Translations under genes and position numbers: made by a program
In this document: positions 22,971 to 30,735 of the stretch, in pieces
Position numbering within the stretch: the first letter of the stretch is position 1
Layout of the letters: each line of letters starts with the position of its first letter
Origin: Clostridia bacterium
GTDB taxonomy: Bacteria; Bacillota; Clostridia; Oscillospirales; CAG-382
Assembly (NCBI GenBank): GCA_900757905.1
Contig: CAAEPN010000013.1
Coordinates: 1-30,735 of the forward strand
Length of the DNA: 30,735 nucleotides
Direction: 5' to 3'
Notes under the pieces: generated by a model
Databases searched by the model: none
The model's input: the letters and a program-made list of their open reading frames with translations, nothing else
What the model was told of the DNA's origin: nothing

Positions 22971-23849
22971 CTATTTGCGCGAACAGATCACGCTTGCAAA
23001 CGTACCCGAAAAGCCGCCGCTTGCACGGTGGGAAAAGAACAGTCTTTCTCCGCTTTTCTCATCTCTCTTACAGCAGGTGCAGAATCCGCTCATATCTATG
23101 TTGCCCGAAGGCACGCCCAGATATTCCAAAAGCGCACGATTGATTCCGGCAAGATCGGCATGTCGTTTGCCACCCATCGAGCAGGACGGAAACAACGGCA
23201 CATAGCGGTCAATATCGCAAGCAATATCTTTCGACCGCAACAACCGCGCAAACGCTGCATAGACCTCGTCGCCGACCTCATAGCAGCACGAACCGATACA
23301 CGGCCCAATGGCTGCCAAAACATGCTCCATATGACCGCAGCCAAGCGCTTTGGCCGCCTTTGTCGCAATATCCGCCGCACTGCCGCGCCAACCGGCGTGA
23401 ACCGCACAAACCGCGCCGGTATCACGGTTGGCAAGCAATATCGGCACGCAGTCGGCCGTTTTGACGCAAACCGCGCCGAGCTCTTCGCAATCGGGCGTTA
23501 ACAGCACACCGTCGCAGCCGTCAAGCACCGGCAAACTTTCCAAAATGCCCTTGCCGCCGTCCGAGTTTTGCACGGTATATACGATATCCGAATGAATCTG
23601 CTTTGCCGCACACGCGTTTTCCGGCGTAAGAGCCAAAACGCCTAAAATCCGCCGATAGTTTTCCTCGACATTCCGCGCCGAATCGGTGAAGCCATTCCGG
23701 TCTTTGCGCGCCGTGCTGACGTTAAGCGACGCAAAATCGCCCGTGCTCACGCCGCCCATGCGCGTGCAAAACATGTGCCGAAAGCCGGCCTCCGAAAGGA
23801 TCGGACTGGTATAGTAGCAAATTCCCTTGCATTCGTGTCTTTGGAACAT
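22971..23849 (-). CDS. pgeF: PgeF/YfiH family protein (multicopper-like purine nucleoside enzyme)
   Basis: This family, once called laccase-like or polyphenol oxidase, includes purine nucleoside phosphorylase/adenosine deaminase activities, and PgeF corrects L-Ser for D-Ala mistakes in peptidoglycan precursors. The 292-residue product carries the metal triad H86 (KQIHS), C134 (TADCVPILLA) and H151 (HAGWRG), with GPCIGSCCYEVGDEV following. The ATG at 23847-23849 is chosen because AAAGGAGA stands 8-9 nt upstream. An upstream in-frame ATG at 23891 lies inside the promoter. It is monocistronic and divergent from the DUF975 gene. Confidence 0.9.
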   Translation of the reverse strand: MFQRHECKGICYYTSPILSEAGFRHMFCTRMGGVSTGDFASLNVSTARKDRNGFTDSARNVEENYRRILGVLALTPENACAAKQIHSDIVYTVQNSDGGKGILESLPVLDGCDGVLLTPDCEELGAVCVKTADCVPILLANRDTGAVCAVHAGWRGSAADIATKAAKALGCGHMEHVLAAIGPCIGSCCYEVGDEVYAAFARLLRSKDIACDIDRYVPLFPSCSMGGKRHADLAGINRALLEYLGVPSGNIDMSGFCTCCKRDEKSGERLFFSHRASGGFSGTFASVICSRK

Positions 23850-23870
23850 GGCAGATCTCTCCTTTAGCTT

Positions 23871-23899
23871 ATTATAGAAAAAAGCGTGCATTCTGTCAA
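23871..23899 (-). promoter_or_regulatory. Promoter of pgeF
   Basis: Full-consensus TTGACA (23894-23899) and TATAAT (23871-23876) with a 17-bp spacer on the minus strand. The start codon is about 22 nt below the -10 box, so the 5' UTR is short. Confidence 0.85.
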
Positions 23900-24022
23900 G
23901 ACTTTCGAAAACCGGTCGGATAAAACGCTGTAAGAATTTACAGATTATACTTAATTTTATGTCAATTTACCGTGCTTTTTATGCTATATTGAAGTATAAA
24001 TATTTTTCGGAGGTAGATTCTT

Positions 24023-24847
24023 ATGTGGACAAGAAAAGGCCTGAAACAAAAAGCCCAGATTGCCGTAAAACGCAGCTATTGGAAGACCGTTTTGGTCGCG
24101 TTTCTTTTTTCCCTGCTTGCCGGAGGCGGAAGCGGCGGCGTCAACATCCGGATACAGCTTCCCGCGTCCATGCAAACGCCGGAGCAGATGCAGACGATTT
24201 TCTACTCCCTTTCAGAGGTTCCCGGCACGGTTTGGACAATTATAGGACTTTTTGCTGTTGTCATTTTAGCCATTGCTCTCTGTATCAAGCTCTTACTTAT
24301 CAATCCCTTAGCAATCGGCGCGTATAAATACGCTTCGGACGCTCTGAATAACAATGGAAATCTTTCCAACCTCGGACAAGGCTTTGAGAAAAGCTACAAG
24401 AGAAACGTATATGTGATGTTTCTAAGAGATTTATTCACCTCCCTTTGGTCACTTCTCTTTATTATTCCCGGCATTGTCAAAAGCTATGAATACCGCATGA
24501 TCCCGTATCTTTTGGCAGATCATCCCGAAATGAGCAAAGACGAAGCCTTTGCGGCAAGCAAAGCCATGATGGACGGCAACAAATGGGACGCTTTTGTGCT
24601 CGACCTCAGCTTCATTCTGTGGAATCTCCTAAACATATTTACGATCGGACTTCTCGGATTATTCTGGGTCGCTCCTTATACTATGTTGACCGGCGCGGCA
24701 CTTTACGATGCGCTTCGAACCGATAAGCCCGAAGCCGCCGCAGAAACAGCCGAAACCGCACCGACTGCGATCGAACCGGCTGTTTCGGAACCGTCCGATC
24801 CCGATTCTGCCGCCGATACCGGCACAAACCCGTCCGACGCACAATAA
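24023..24847 (+). CDS. DUF975 family integral membrane protein
   Basis: The 274-residue product begins MWTRKGLKQKAQIAVKRSYWKTVLV, the amphipathic entry typical of DUF975. Hydrophobic segments follow at about residues 25-40, 68-98, 135-155 and 190-232, and the central RNVYVMFLRDLFTSLWSLLF and PGIVKSYEYRMIPYLLAD are family blocks. The last ~40 residues are a low-complexity Ala/Glu/Thr/Pro tail (EAAAETAETAPTAIEPAVSE), probably disordered. The function of DUF975 is unknown. CGGAGGT precedes the ATG. A possible extended -10 (TGCTATATT, 23982-23990) stands upstream without a clear -35 box. The gene ends at a bidirectional terminator. Confidence 0.85.
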   Translation: MWTRKGLKQKAQIAVKRSYWKTVLVAFLFSLLAGGGSGGVNIRIQLPASMQTPEQMQTIFYSLSEVPGTVWTIIGLFAVVILAIALCIKLLLINPLAIGAYKYASDALNNNGNLSNLGQGFEKSYKRNVYVMFLRDLFTSLWSLLFIIPGIVKSYEYRMIPYLLADHPEMSKDEAFAASKAMMDGNKWDAFVLDLSFILWNLLNIFTIGLLGLFWVAPYTMLTGAALYDALRTDKPEAAAETAETAPTAIEPAVSEPSDPDSAADTGTNPSDAQ

Positions 24848-24876
24848 CGCGTCAGCTTCTCCTACTTAACATGCAC

Positions 24877-24911
24877 AAAAATCCGTCTGCTTGAAAGCAG
24901 ACGGATTTTTT
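24877..24911. terminator. Bidirectional terminator between the DUF975 gene and dxr
   Basis: A perfect 14-bp stem (AAAAATCCGTCTGC / GCAGACGGATTTTT) with a 6-nt TTGAAA loop carries T-runs on both strands. It ends 2 nt from the dxr stop codon and lies about 30 nt after the DUF975 stop. Confidence 0.92.
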
Positions 24912-24913
24912 CA

Positions 24914-26053
24914 CTATATTTGTGCTTTGACAAATTCCCGTGCGTCCCGGTCGGCACTTACGATCTTTTCCGGCGTAAGAACGCCGTCGCCAGCACCAAA
25001 ATGCTCGCACGCCGCGTCAATGAGCGTGAAGATGTCGGTATATTTAATTTTGCGTGCCAAAAACAGGTCAACACAAGTCTCGTTGGCCGCATTGTAAACG
25101 CATGGACTGATACCGCCACGCCGCACAGCGCGTCTTGCCATGTTCACCGACGGGAAGGTCTCGTTATCCACATTCGCAAACGTCAATGTTCCGACCTTTG
25201 CAAGGTCAAGCGGCGGCGTCAGTCCCGGCAGCTTTTCGGGATAGGTCAGCGCATACTGAATGCATAGCCGCATATCCGGCACGGCAAGCTGGGCAAGCAT
25301 GGAATGGTCGATAAACTCAACGAGCGAATGAATGATACTCTGCCGGTTAATGAGAATGTCCACCTTATCCTCGGGCATGTCAAAAAGGCGGATGGCTTCG
25401 ATCATTTCAAGTCCCTTGTTGACAAGCGTCGAGCTGTAGACCGTAATGCCCTTGCCCATGCTCCAGTTCGGGTGCTTCAATGCCTGTTCGGGCGTAACGG
25501 CTTCCAACTGCTCACGCGTATAGCCGAAAAATGGGCCGCCCGAGCCGGTGATGATAAGCCGGTTCACCGTCTTTTTTTCGTTTCCGTGCAGTGCTTCATG
25601 AATGGCGCAGTGTTCGCTGTCCACCGGCAGAATGTGTACGCCCTTTTCACGCGCAAGCGGCATGACAAGCTCGCCGGCCGCCACAAGCGTTTCCTTGTTG
25701 GCGATAGCAATGTTCTTGCCGCTTTCAATCGCTTCTAACGTCGGCAGCATGCCGGAAAAACCGATGATGGCGTTGAGTAACGTATCCGAGCCGGGACGTG
25801 CGGCAAGCTCGGCAGCCGCCTTTTCTCCGGCAAGTATTTCGACCGAAAGGTCGCGCGTGCGGTCTTTTAAGTCTTTGGCCGCCTTTTCCTCCGCCACGGC
25901 GCAGACATGCGCGCCCGTCTGACGCAGCTGTTCCTCTAACAGTTTTACATTGGAATGCGCCGACAGCGCCTCTACCGTAAGTCCCAGATGCATAGCAACG
26001 TCGATTGCTTGTGTGCCGATAGAGCCGGTCGAGCCGAGTAAAGTTAATTTCAT
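24914..26053 (-). CDS. dxr: 1-deoxy-D-xylulose 5-phosphate reductoisomerase
   Basis: Dxr catalyses the first committed step of the MEP isoprenoid pathway, converting DXP to MEP with NADPH and a divalent metal; it is the fosmidomycin target. The 379-residue product has the Rossmann motif LLGSTGSIG (residues 5-13), IANKETLVAAGELV, metal ligands D145 and E147 in PVDSEHCAIHEALHG, E216 in TLVNKGLEMIEA, and HPNWSMGKGITVYSS. Length is normal. The ATG at 26051-26053 has AAAGGAAAAGG upstream. It follows polA by 25 nt. The common Clostridia neighbours (uppS, cdsA, rseP, ispG) are absent. Confidence 0.96.
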   Translation of the reverse strand: MKLTLLGSTGSIGTQAIDVAMHLGLTVEALSAHSNVKLLEEQLRQTGAHVCAVAEEKAAKDLKDRTRDLSVEILAGEKAAAELAARPGSDTLLNAIIGFSGMLPTLEAIESGKNIAIANKETLVAAGELVMPLAREKGVHILPVDSEHCAIHEALHGNEKKTVNRLIITGSGGPFFGYTREQLEAVTPEQALKHPNWSMGKGITVYSSTLVNKGLEMIEAIRLFDMPEDKVDILINRQSIIHSLVEFIDHSMLAQLAVPDMRLCIQYALTYPEKLPGLTPPLDLAKVGTLTFANVDNETFPSVNMARRAVRRGGISPCVYNAANETCVDLFLARKIKYTDIFTLIDAACEHFGAGDGVLTPEKIVSADRDAREFVKAQI

Positions 26054-26078
26054 GACCTTTTCCTTTCCGGGTATGCGC

Positions 26079-28670
26079 TTAGGAATGCGCGTCGTACCAC
26101 GTCGAGCCGAAACCGGCCGACACTTCAAGCGGCACGGCAAGGCTTGCGGCATGCTCCATTTCTTCGATAAGCAGCTTTTCCACCTTTTCACGCTCATTTT
26201 TCGGCGCTTCCACGATCAGTTCGTCGTGTACCTGTAACACGAGCCGCGACGCAGGACTTTCTTCCCTTAGCCGTTTTGCCACATGAATCATGGCAATTTT
26301 GATGATATCGGCCGCCGTACCCTGAATCGGTGCGTTCATGGCAACGCGTTCGCCGAAGTTCTGCATGTTTTTGTTTTTTGCCGTAAGCTCCGGAATATAC
26401 CGGCGGCGTGCGTATAACGTTTCGGAATAGCCTTTTTCGCGCGCCGAAGCAATGGCGTTATCGAGATATTCCTTCACTTTCGGATACCTTGCAAAATACG
26501 ACCGGATATAATCGCCGGCCTCCTTGCGCGAAACGTGGATATCGCCTGCAAGGGAGAAATCGGAAATACCGTAAATAATGCCGAAATTGACCGCTTTTGC
26601 CTTTTTGCGAAGCTCGGAGGTCACCTCGTCCTCCGGAACGCCGAATACCTGTGAAGCGGTAGACGTGTGAATGTCCTTTCCCTCCCGGTAGGTCTCGATC
26701 ATGTTTTCGTCGCCGCTCATAGCCGCCATAAGCCGCAGTTCAATCTGCGAATAGTCGGCGTCAATGAGGACGTAATCGTCGTTTTGCGGCACAAAGAAAC
26801 GCCGCAGCTCCCGTCCCTCTTCCGTGCGGATCGGGATATTCTGCAAATTCGGTTCGGCACTGGAAAGACGGCCGGTAAGCGTAAAGGCTTGCTTGAAATT
26901 GGTATGAATGCGGCCGTTTTCGTCGGCAACGTCGAGAAGCGCGTCGGTGTAAGTGCTCTTTAACTTTGCTACCTGACGGTATTCGAGAATTTCATCGATG
27001 ATCGGATGATAGGGACGCAGATGTTCAAGCGTCTCAGCGTCGGTCGAGTAGCCGCTCTTGGTCTTGCGCCCAGCCGGAAGCCCGAGAATTTCGAAAAGCA
27101 CGCTCGCAAGCTGCTTTGTGGAATTGATGTTGAATTCGCCGCCGGCATACTCATAAATGCTTTCTTTTCGCACCGAAAGCCGTTCGTCAAGCGACGCGGA
27201 AAAGGCGGCAAGCCCCTCTCGGTCGAGCTTGAAGCCTACGCGCTGCATATCGGCAAGCACATGCGATAACGGCATTTCGATGTCGTGTAGCAGCGATGTC
27301 TGCTTGTTGTTTTCGATGATCGGCAATAGGTCGTGATACGCCTTTCGAAGTCCCATGACCGAAAGCACGGCTTTCTGCTCCGGATCGTCCAAGTCTACGC
27401 CGAGAACACCGGAATAAGCATGAAGATTATCCGCTCCGATGACGCTTGCCGGGTCAGCCACATACGACGCAAGAAGCACGTCAAACACGCAGTTTTTTAC
27501 TTCCACCTCCCACATGGCGGCGGCAATGCACCATTCCTTGAGATTGTGAAGCACCACGCGGCGCAACGGATTTTCCAAAAGCTCCGAAAGTACCGCCTTG
27601 TCCGGCGCACCGGCAAGCACCGATACCTCGTCCGTGCCGTCCGATTCAAAATAGAGCCTATCCGCATCTCTGTCCCAAAGCACAAATAGCGGCTCCTCGT
27701 CCGGTGCCGGCAGCGCCGTTTTACTTGCCGCTTCGATCTTCTTTGTCGGCATATCGAACATGGAAAGATTGTCCGCGGCGGCATTCTGTGCCTTTCCGGC
27801 AAGCTCTTCAAGCTTTAAGCGGCTTATGATGCTGTTTAATTCCAAATCGCGGCAAACAGGCAAAAGCGCTGCCGCGTCCATTCCATTGTATGCAAGATCG
27901 GAAAGCGTAAGTCCAAGCGGAACAGTTTTGCATATCTCCGCCAAAAAGCGGCTTTCATACGCCGAATCCTTTCCGTTTTCAAGCTTGGTCTTTACCGCAC
28001 CCTTGATTTCGGGATTTCCTTCGTCAAGCGCCGCATAAACGCCGTCAAGCGAACCGAAACGGGCAATTAACGATACCGCCGTCTTTTCACCGATTCCGGG
28101 AACGCCTGGAATGTTGTCGGAGGTATCCCCCATAAGCGATTTTACATCAATAAGCGCCTCCGGCGCAAGACCGCCGTAAAGCTCGGCAACCTTTTCTTTG
28201 CCGTAAATTACGGTTTCCTTGGTGGAAACGTATAAGACCGACGTGGTGTCGGTGATAAGCTGATAGGAATCGCGGTCGCCGGTCATTAAATACGCATGCG
28301 TGTCCTCACCCGACAGCATGGAAAGCGTGCCTAAAATATCGTCGGCTTCGTAACCCTCGATCGACAGCTCGTGAAACCCCATAAGGCGCGCGATGTTTTT
28401 GGCCGGCTCTAACTGTTCGGCAAGCTCTTCGGGCATGCCTTTGCGCGTCGCCTTGTAATAGTCGCACGCTTTGTGCCGGAAGGTCGGCGCTTTCAGGTCA
28501 AAAGCAATGGCAGCATAATCCGGCGCAAGGTCGGTGAGCTGCTTATACAGCATGTTGATAAAGCCGAAAATGGCGTTTGTGTTTCGCCCGTCGCGCGTGG
28601 TGAGCGGACGCACGCCGTAAAAGGCGCGGTTCAAGATACTGTTTCCGTCAACAACTAAAAGTTTTTTCAT
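26079..28670 (-). CDS. polA: DNA polymerase I with inactive-looking 3'-5' exonuclease domain
   Basis: Pol I fills gaps and removes RNA primers. The 863-residue product has an N-terminal 5'-3' FEN domain (LLVVDGNSILNRAFYGVRPL, AIAFDLKAPTFRHK, SIEGYEADDILGTL, SLMGDTSDNIPGVPGIGEKT). The palm motifs are DYSQIELR (D639), KAVNFGIIYGIS and QVHDELIVE (D816). In the middle, the Exo I site expected as DTET reads LWDRDADRLY, and the later HNLKEW block lacks the usual Asp, so proofreading has probably been lost, as in Bacillus and Thermus Pol I. GNAT lies 41 nt upstream and dxr 25 nt downstream. Confidence 0.97.
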   Translation of the reverse strand: MKKLLVVDGNSILNRAFYGVRPLTTRDGRNTNAIFGFINMLYKQLTDLAPDYAAIAFDLKAPTFRHKACDYYKATRKGMPEELAEQLEPAKNIARLMGFHELSIEGYEADDILGTLSMLSGEDTHAYLMTGDRDSYQLITDTTSVLYVSTKETVIYGKEKVAELYGGLAPEALIDVKSLMGDTSDNIPGVPGIGEKTAVSLIARFGSLDGVYAALDEGNPEIKGAVKTKLENGKDSAYESRFLAEICKTVPLGLTLSDLAYNGMDAAALLPVCRDLELNSIISRLKLEELAGKAQNAAADNLSMFDMPTKKIEAASKTALPAPDEEPLFVLWDRDADRLYFESDGTDEVSVLAGAPDKAVLSELLENPLRRVVLHNLKEWCIAAAMWEVEVKNCVFDVLLASYVADPASVIGADNLHAYSGVLGVDLDDPEQKAVLSVMGLRKAYHDLLPIIENNKQTSLLHDIEMPLSHVLADMQRVGFKLDREGLAAFSASLDERLSVRKESIYEYAGGEFNINSTKQLASVLFEILGLPAGRKTKSGYSTDAETLEHLRPYHPIIDEILEYRQVAKLKSTYTDALLDVADENGRIHTNFKQAFTLTGRLSSAEPNLQNIPIRTEEGRELRRFFVPQNDDYVLIDADYSQIELRLMAAMSGDENMIETYREGKDIHTSTASQVFGVPEDEVTSELRKKAKAVNFGIIYGISDFSLAGDIHVSRKEAGDYIRSYFARYPKVKEYLDNAIASAREKGYSETLYARRRYIPELTAKNKNMQNFGERVAMNAPIQGTAADIIKIAMIHVAKRLREESPASRLVLQVHDELIVEAPKNEREKVEKLLIEEMEHAASLAVPLEVSAGFGSTWYDAHS

Positions 28671-28711
28671 GATCGTTCCTTTTCGAAATCGAATTTTGCG
28701 GGTATATGGGA

Positions 28712-29257
28712 TTACAACTCAAGCCGCATATAAACAAGCTCTTGATATCCGCCTATCCGGGAATTAAAGCCCCTCGGATTTCGCCCGTATTCCACAAATC
28801 CGACCTTCCGGTATAAGGCAAGCGCGCTTTCGTTTTCCGCCACAACGTCAAGCTCCAGTTGTGTGTAGCCGGCCTCTTTGGCACATGCAATGCACGCTTC
28901 GGTCAACGCTTTTCCAAGACCTAAGCCCCAATATTCTTTTGCAATACTAATGCCGAATTCGGCACGGTGTTTCACCTTGTATCGGCTGCCGACCGCGTCG
29001 ATACCGGCTGTTCCGGTTACTTTTCCGTCCACAAAGGCAACGATCTCCACTTCGTTTGCACTTTTTTCCTTTTCATCTAAAAAGTTTGCTTCCTGCTCCG
29101 TTGTAAAACCTTTTTCACCCGGATGAGAAAGCAAAAAATCGGTTTCTGCGTGCGTCAGATTGAAGTTTTCGAGAACCGCAGCACCGTCTGCCGCCGTGCC
29201 GTTTCGAAGAAGTGCCTGTTTTCCGTTTTTCAAAATAATCTTTTGACTGTATTTCAT
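28712..29257 (-). CDS. GNAT family N-acetyltransferase
   Basis: The 181-residue protein has a GCN5-like fold. The acetyl-CoA binding segment reads GISIAKEYWGLGLGKALTEA (a form of the Q/RxxGxG/A loop), followed by AGYTQLELDVVAENESALAL and LYRKVGFVEYG, the typical motif B end. The upstream beta strands include VEIVAFVDGKVTGTAGIDAV. The ATG at 29255-29257 is chosen because AGAGGAAAA stands upstream; an in-frame start 19 codons earlier is less likely. The substrate is unknown. It probably heads a transcript with polA and dxr, although no clear promoter was found in the 73 nt before it. Confidence 0.88.
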   Translation of the reverse strand: MKYSQKIILKNGKQALLRNGTAADGAAVLENFNLTHAETDFLLSHPGEKGFTTEQEANFLDEKEKSANEVEIVAFVDGKVTGTAGIDAVGSRYKVKHRAEFGISIAKEYWGLGLGKALTEACIACAKEAGYTQLELDVVAENESALALYRKVGFVEYGRNPRGFNSRIGGYQELVYMRLEL

Positions 29258-29330
29258 TGTATTTTCCTCTTTATTCGCAATAAATATTTTCGCTGTTTTC
29301 CGCAGTATTTTCACGGCTCGGCGTATTCGC

Positions 29331-29843
29331 TTACCGTCTGCTTTCGCGCGTCAGCCATGCACCGGCCGCAGCTCCTGCCAAAAGTAGCGGCGCCGTGCGC
29401 ACAAACAGATATTCCGCCGCATGGAATGCCGCGCCGAAAACAGCGGTTTCCGGGTCGGCATAATCCCAATTCAAATAGGGACTTTTCCAAAGGACAAGCA
29501 AAGCAAAAAGAAGCGCCGTACCAACGCCAAAAAGCACAAAAAACAGATGAAGCGCTTTTCTTCTTGTTTCCTTTTGCCTTGCAAGCTGTAAATTGATGAC
29601 CTCAAGCCTTTCGGCGATCGTTTGGATGTCGTCGGCTTGCGGAAGCGCCGCCGTTTCGCCAAGCAAAACGCCCACCGGCGTTTCTAACGCCTCTGACAAG
29701 GCCACTAAAAGCTCGGCGTCCGGCACGGATAAACCGGTTTCCCATTTGGAAACCGTCTGCCGCACTACATTTAGCTTTGCAGCAAGCTCTTCTTGAGAAA
29801 GACCTTTGGCTTTTCGAAAATTTCTTATGTTTTCACTTAACAT
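29331..29843 (-). CDS. Membrane-tethered XRE-family transcriptional regulator
   Basis: The 170-residue protein begins with a helix-turn-helix of the Cro/C1 type (residues 1-58: MLSENIRNFRKAKGLSQEEL, then LNVVRQTVSKWETGLSVPDA). A linker with a short coiled-coil-like stretch (IAERLEVINLQLARQKETRR) leads to two hydrophobic segments at about residues 100-122 and 145-163. A DNA-binding domain plus two membrane helices suggests a membrane-anchored regulator. Its targets are unknown, but a palindrome overlapping its own -35 box suggests autoregulation. The ATG at 29841-29843 has GAGG 9 nt upstream. Confidence 0.88.
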   Translation of the reverse strand: MLSENIRNFRKAKGLSQEELAAKLNVVRQTVSKWETGLSVPDAELLVALSEALETPVGVLLGETAALPQADDIQTIAERLEVINLQLARQKETRRKALHLFFVLFGVGTALLFALLVLWKSPYLNWDYADPETAVFGAAFHAAEYLFVRTAPLLLAGAAAGAWLTRESRR

Positions 29844-29876
29844 CGGGAATAACCTCTTTTCTTTGTTATTGCCCTT

Positions 29877-29905
29877 AGTATACGGAAAAATGCCCGTTGC
29901 CGCAA
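29877..29905 (-). promoter_or_regulatory. Promoter of the XRE regulator
   Basis: TTGCGG (29900-29905) and TATACT (29877-29882) lie 17 bp apart on the minus strand, about 34 bp from the start codon. Confidence 0.7.
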
Positions 29906-29911
29906 GCAACG
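29895..29911. promoter_or_regulatory. Candidate operator overlapping the XRE -35 box
   Basis: CGTTGC-CGCAA-GCAACG is a perfect 6-bp inverted repeat with a 5-bp spacer that covers the -35 box of the regulator's own promoter. The size fits an XRE dimer site, so autorepression is plausible. Binding is inferred. Confidence 0.45.
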
Positions 29912-29996
29912 CATGTTAACATAGACGGTTTTGACGGAAAACCGTCCGGCAAACTGTATTTTCACCGCTTAAATGATGCGTTCGGGCTCATAAAAA

Positions 29997-30452
29997 TCAC
30001 CCGTTTTTTTCCGTTCGCCGCATGTATAAAAGCGGATACGGATTTCCTTCTTCATCATAATCGGTCCTCTTATAGGTTTCAAATCCCATATGCTGATAAA
30101 ATCCCACCGCCTGTGGGTTCTGCTCATTGACAGTGACTTCCCGAATCCCGTAATAGCGAATTCCATGCCTCACCAAACGTTTGCCAAGTCCTTTTCCTCT
30201 TTCCGACGGCAAAAGAAAAAGCATTTCCAACCGATCTTTCTTGGTTCCCATAAAAGCAACCGGTTCTTTTTCTTCGTTTTCGGCAATCACCAAATGCTCT
30301 GCTTCCGCCAAAGCCTGCGGAACATATTCTTTGATTTTCGCGATCTCGGCTTCGGAAAGAAACAGATGCGTCGCTCGAACGGAGTTTTCCCAAACCGTCA
30401 AAAGCGCTGGGATAAGCTCCGGCTTTCTGCCGCATACTTCAACAATTTCCAT
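29997..30452 (-). CDS. GNAT family N-acetyltransferase (YjaB/YiaC-like)
   Basis: The 151-residue protein opens MEIVEVCGRKPELIPALLTV and carries WENSVRATHLFL, which is typical of the YjaB-like GNAT group. The acetyl-CoA segment reads LLPSERGKGLGKRLV, with the RGxGxG core, followed by VTVNEQNPQAVGFYQHMGFE and the C-terminal YPLLYMRR. The substrate is unknown. It is preceded by GAGAGG and lies 35 nt after the HAD gene, probably in the same transcript. Between it and the XRE promoter (29912-29996) nothing was recognised. Confidence 0.88.
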   Translation of the reverse strand: MEIVEVCGRKPELIPALLTVWENSVRATHLFLSEAEIAKIKEYVPQALAEAEHLVIAENEEKEPVAFMGTKKDRLEMLFLLPSERGKGLGKRLVRHGIRYYGIREVTVNEQNPQAVGFYQHMGFETYKRTDYDEEGNPYPLLYMRRTEKNG

Positions 30453-30487
30453 TTTTCCTCTCCGATTCCGATAAGCCGGACAAACGT

Positions 30488-30735
30488 CTATTTATCCGCC
30501 AAGCTTTTTAACACTTGCGCCGCTTCGCCTTGTACAAACGTGTCGGTTGCCGCCGCTTCTAAACCTTCATGACCGCCGCGCCGCGCAAACGTATATTTCG
30601 CCTTGGCAAACATGCTGATATCGTTTTCGCCATCGCCGAGCGCAGCTGTGTCAAATTTGGATAAATATAACCGCATTTGAAGATCAGACACGGCAAGTCC
30701 CTTGTCGGCAAAACGTGAAGCATTTTCAAGCCAAC
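30488..30735 (-). CDS. HAD superfamily (Cof-type) phosphatase, C-terminal part
   Basis: The frame is open to the window edge, so the N-terminus lies outside. The visible 82 residues contain LGDGENDISMFAKAKYTFA, the HAD motif IV (GDGxND) that binds the catalytic Mg2+, followed by the AAATDTF and AAQVLKSLADK end seen in Cof-like sugar-phosphate or flavin phosphatases. A GTG inside the frame at 30689-30691 is not the start. The substrate is unknown. Confidence 0.88.
   Translation of the reverse strand, partial: WLENASRFADKGLAVSDLQMRLYLSKFDTAALGDGENDISMFAKAKYTFARRGGHEGLEAAATDTFVQGEAAQVLKSLADK

Noticed and set aside
26054..26197. 48-codon N-terminal extension of dxr into the polA end
   Set aside because: The Dxr family begins directly before the NADPH-binding GSTGSIG motif, and a Shine-Dalgarno sequence stands at the internal ATG.

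Overview
The window looks like a chromosomal segment of a low-to-mid GC Gram-positive anaerobe of the class Clostridia (Bacillota), possibly an Oscillospirales-type gut bacterium. This placement is inferred from a zinc-type S14, a zinc-ribbon L24, strong consensus sigma-A promoters (TTGACA/TATAAT with 17-bp spacers), AddB rather than RecB, DUF975 and SLH-domain proteins, tRNA genes that encode CCA, and a TAXI-type TRAP transporter. I could not run a taxonomic search.

Region 1 (1-8450, minus strand) is the S10-spc ribosomal protein operon in classical order: S10, L3, L4, L23, L2, S19, L22, S3, L16, L29, S17, L14, L24, L5, S14, S8 and L6, the last cut by the window edge. Two tandem promoters share a 16-bp block around their -35 boxes and precede a roughly 470-nt untranslated leader. 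The leader holds several hairpins, a terminator-like stem with mutually exclusive alternative pairings, and short ORFs. Several spacers inside the operon also hold hairpins.

Region 2 (8535-14661, plus strand) is a four-gene operon: a small membrane protein, a GH63-like (MGH1-like) glycosidase, a sugar phosphate isomerase/epimerase-type TIM barrel, and AddB, which overlaps the isomerase gene by 7 nt. It ends in a bidirectional terminator facing a minus-strand gene for a DUF3863-like predicted carbohydrate-active protein (14675-16180).

Region 3 (16501-20326, plus strand) is a complete TAXI-TRAP transporter operon: lipoprotein binding protein, DUF1850 membrane protein and fused 4TM/12TM permease. 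A secreted protein with an Ig/cadherin-like domain and three SLH repeats follows (20403-21758). Behind it lies a compact block of nested palindromes flanked by perfect 27-bp direct repeats, a good candidate for an undescribed MITE-like element.

Region 4 (22041-22857, minus strand) is a six-tRNA operon transcribed Trp-Gly-Cys-Phe-Asp-Thr with its own promoter and terminator. Region 5 (22971-30735) carries pgeF, a divergent DUF975 membrane protein, a minus-strand run of membrane-tethered XRE regulator, GNAT acetyltransferase, polA (decayed proofreading site) and dxr, then a second GNAT and the C-terminal end of a HAD phosphatase.

Most genes are ordinary housekeeping genes. The most interesting signals are the S10 leader with its attenuator-like architecture, the palindrome block at 21766-22011, and the hairpin-rich spacers of the ribosomal operon.
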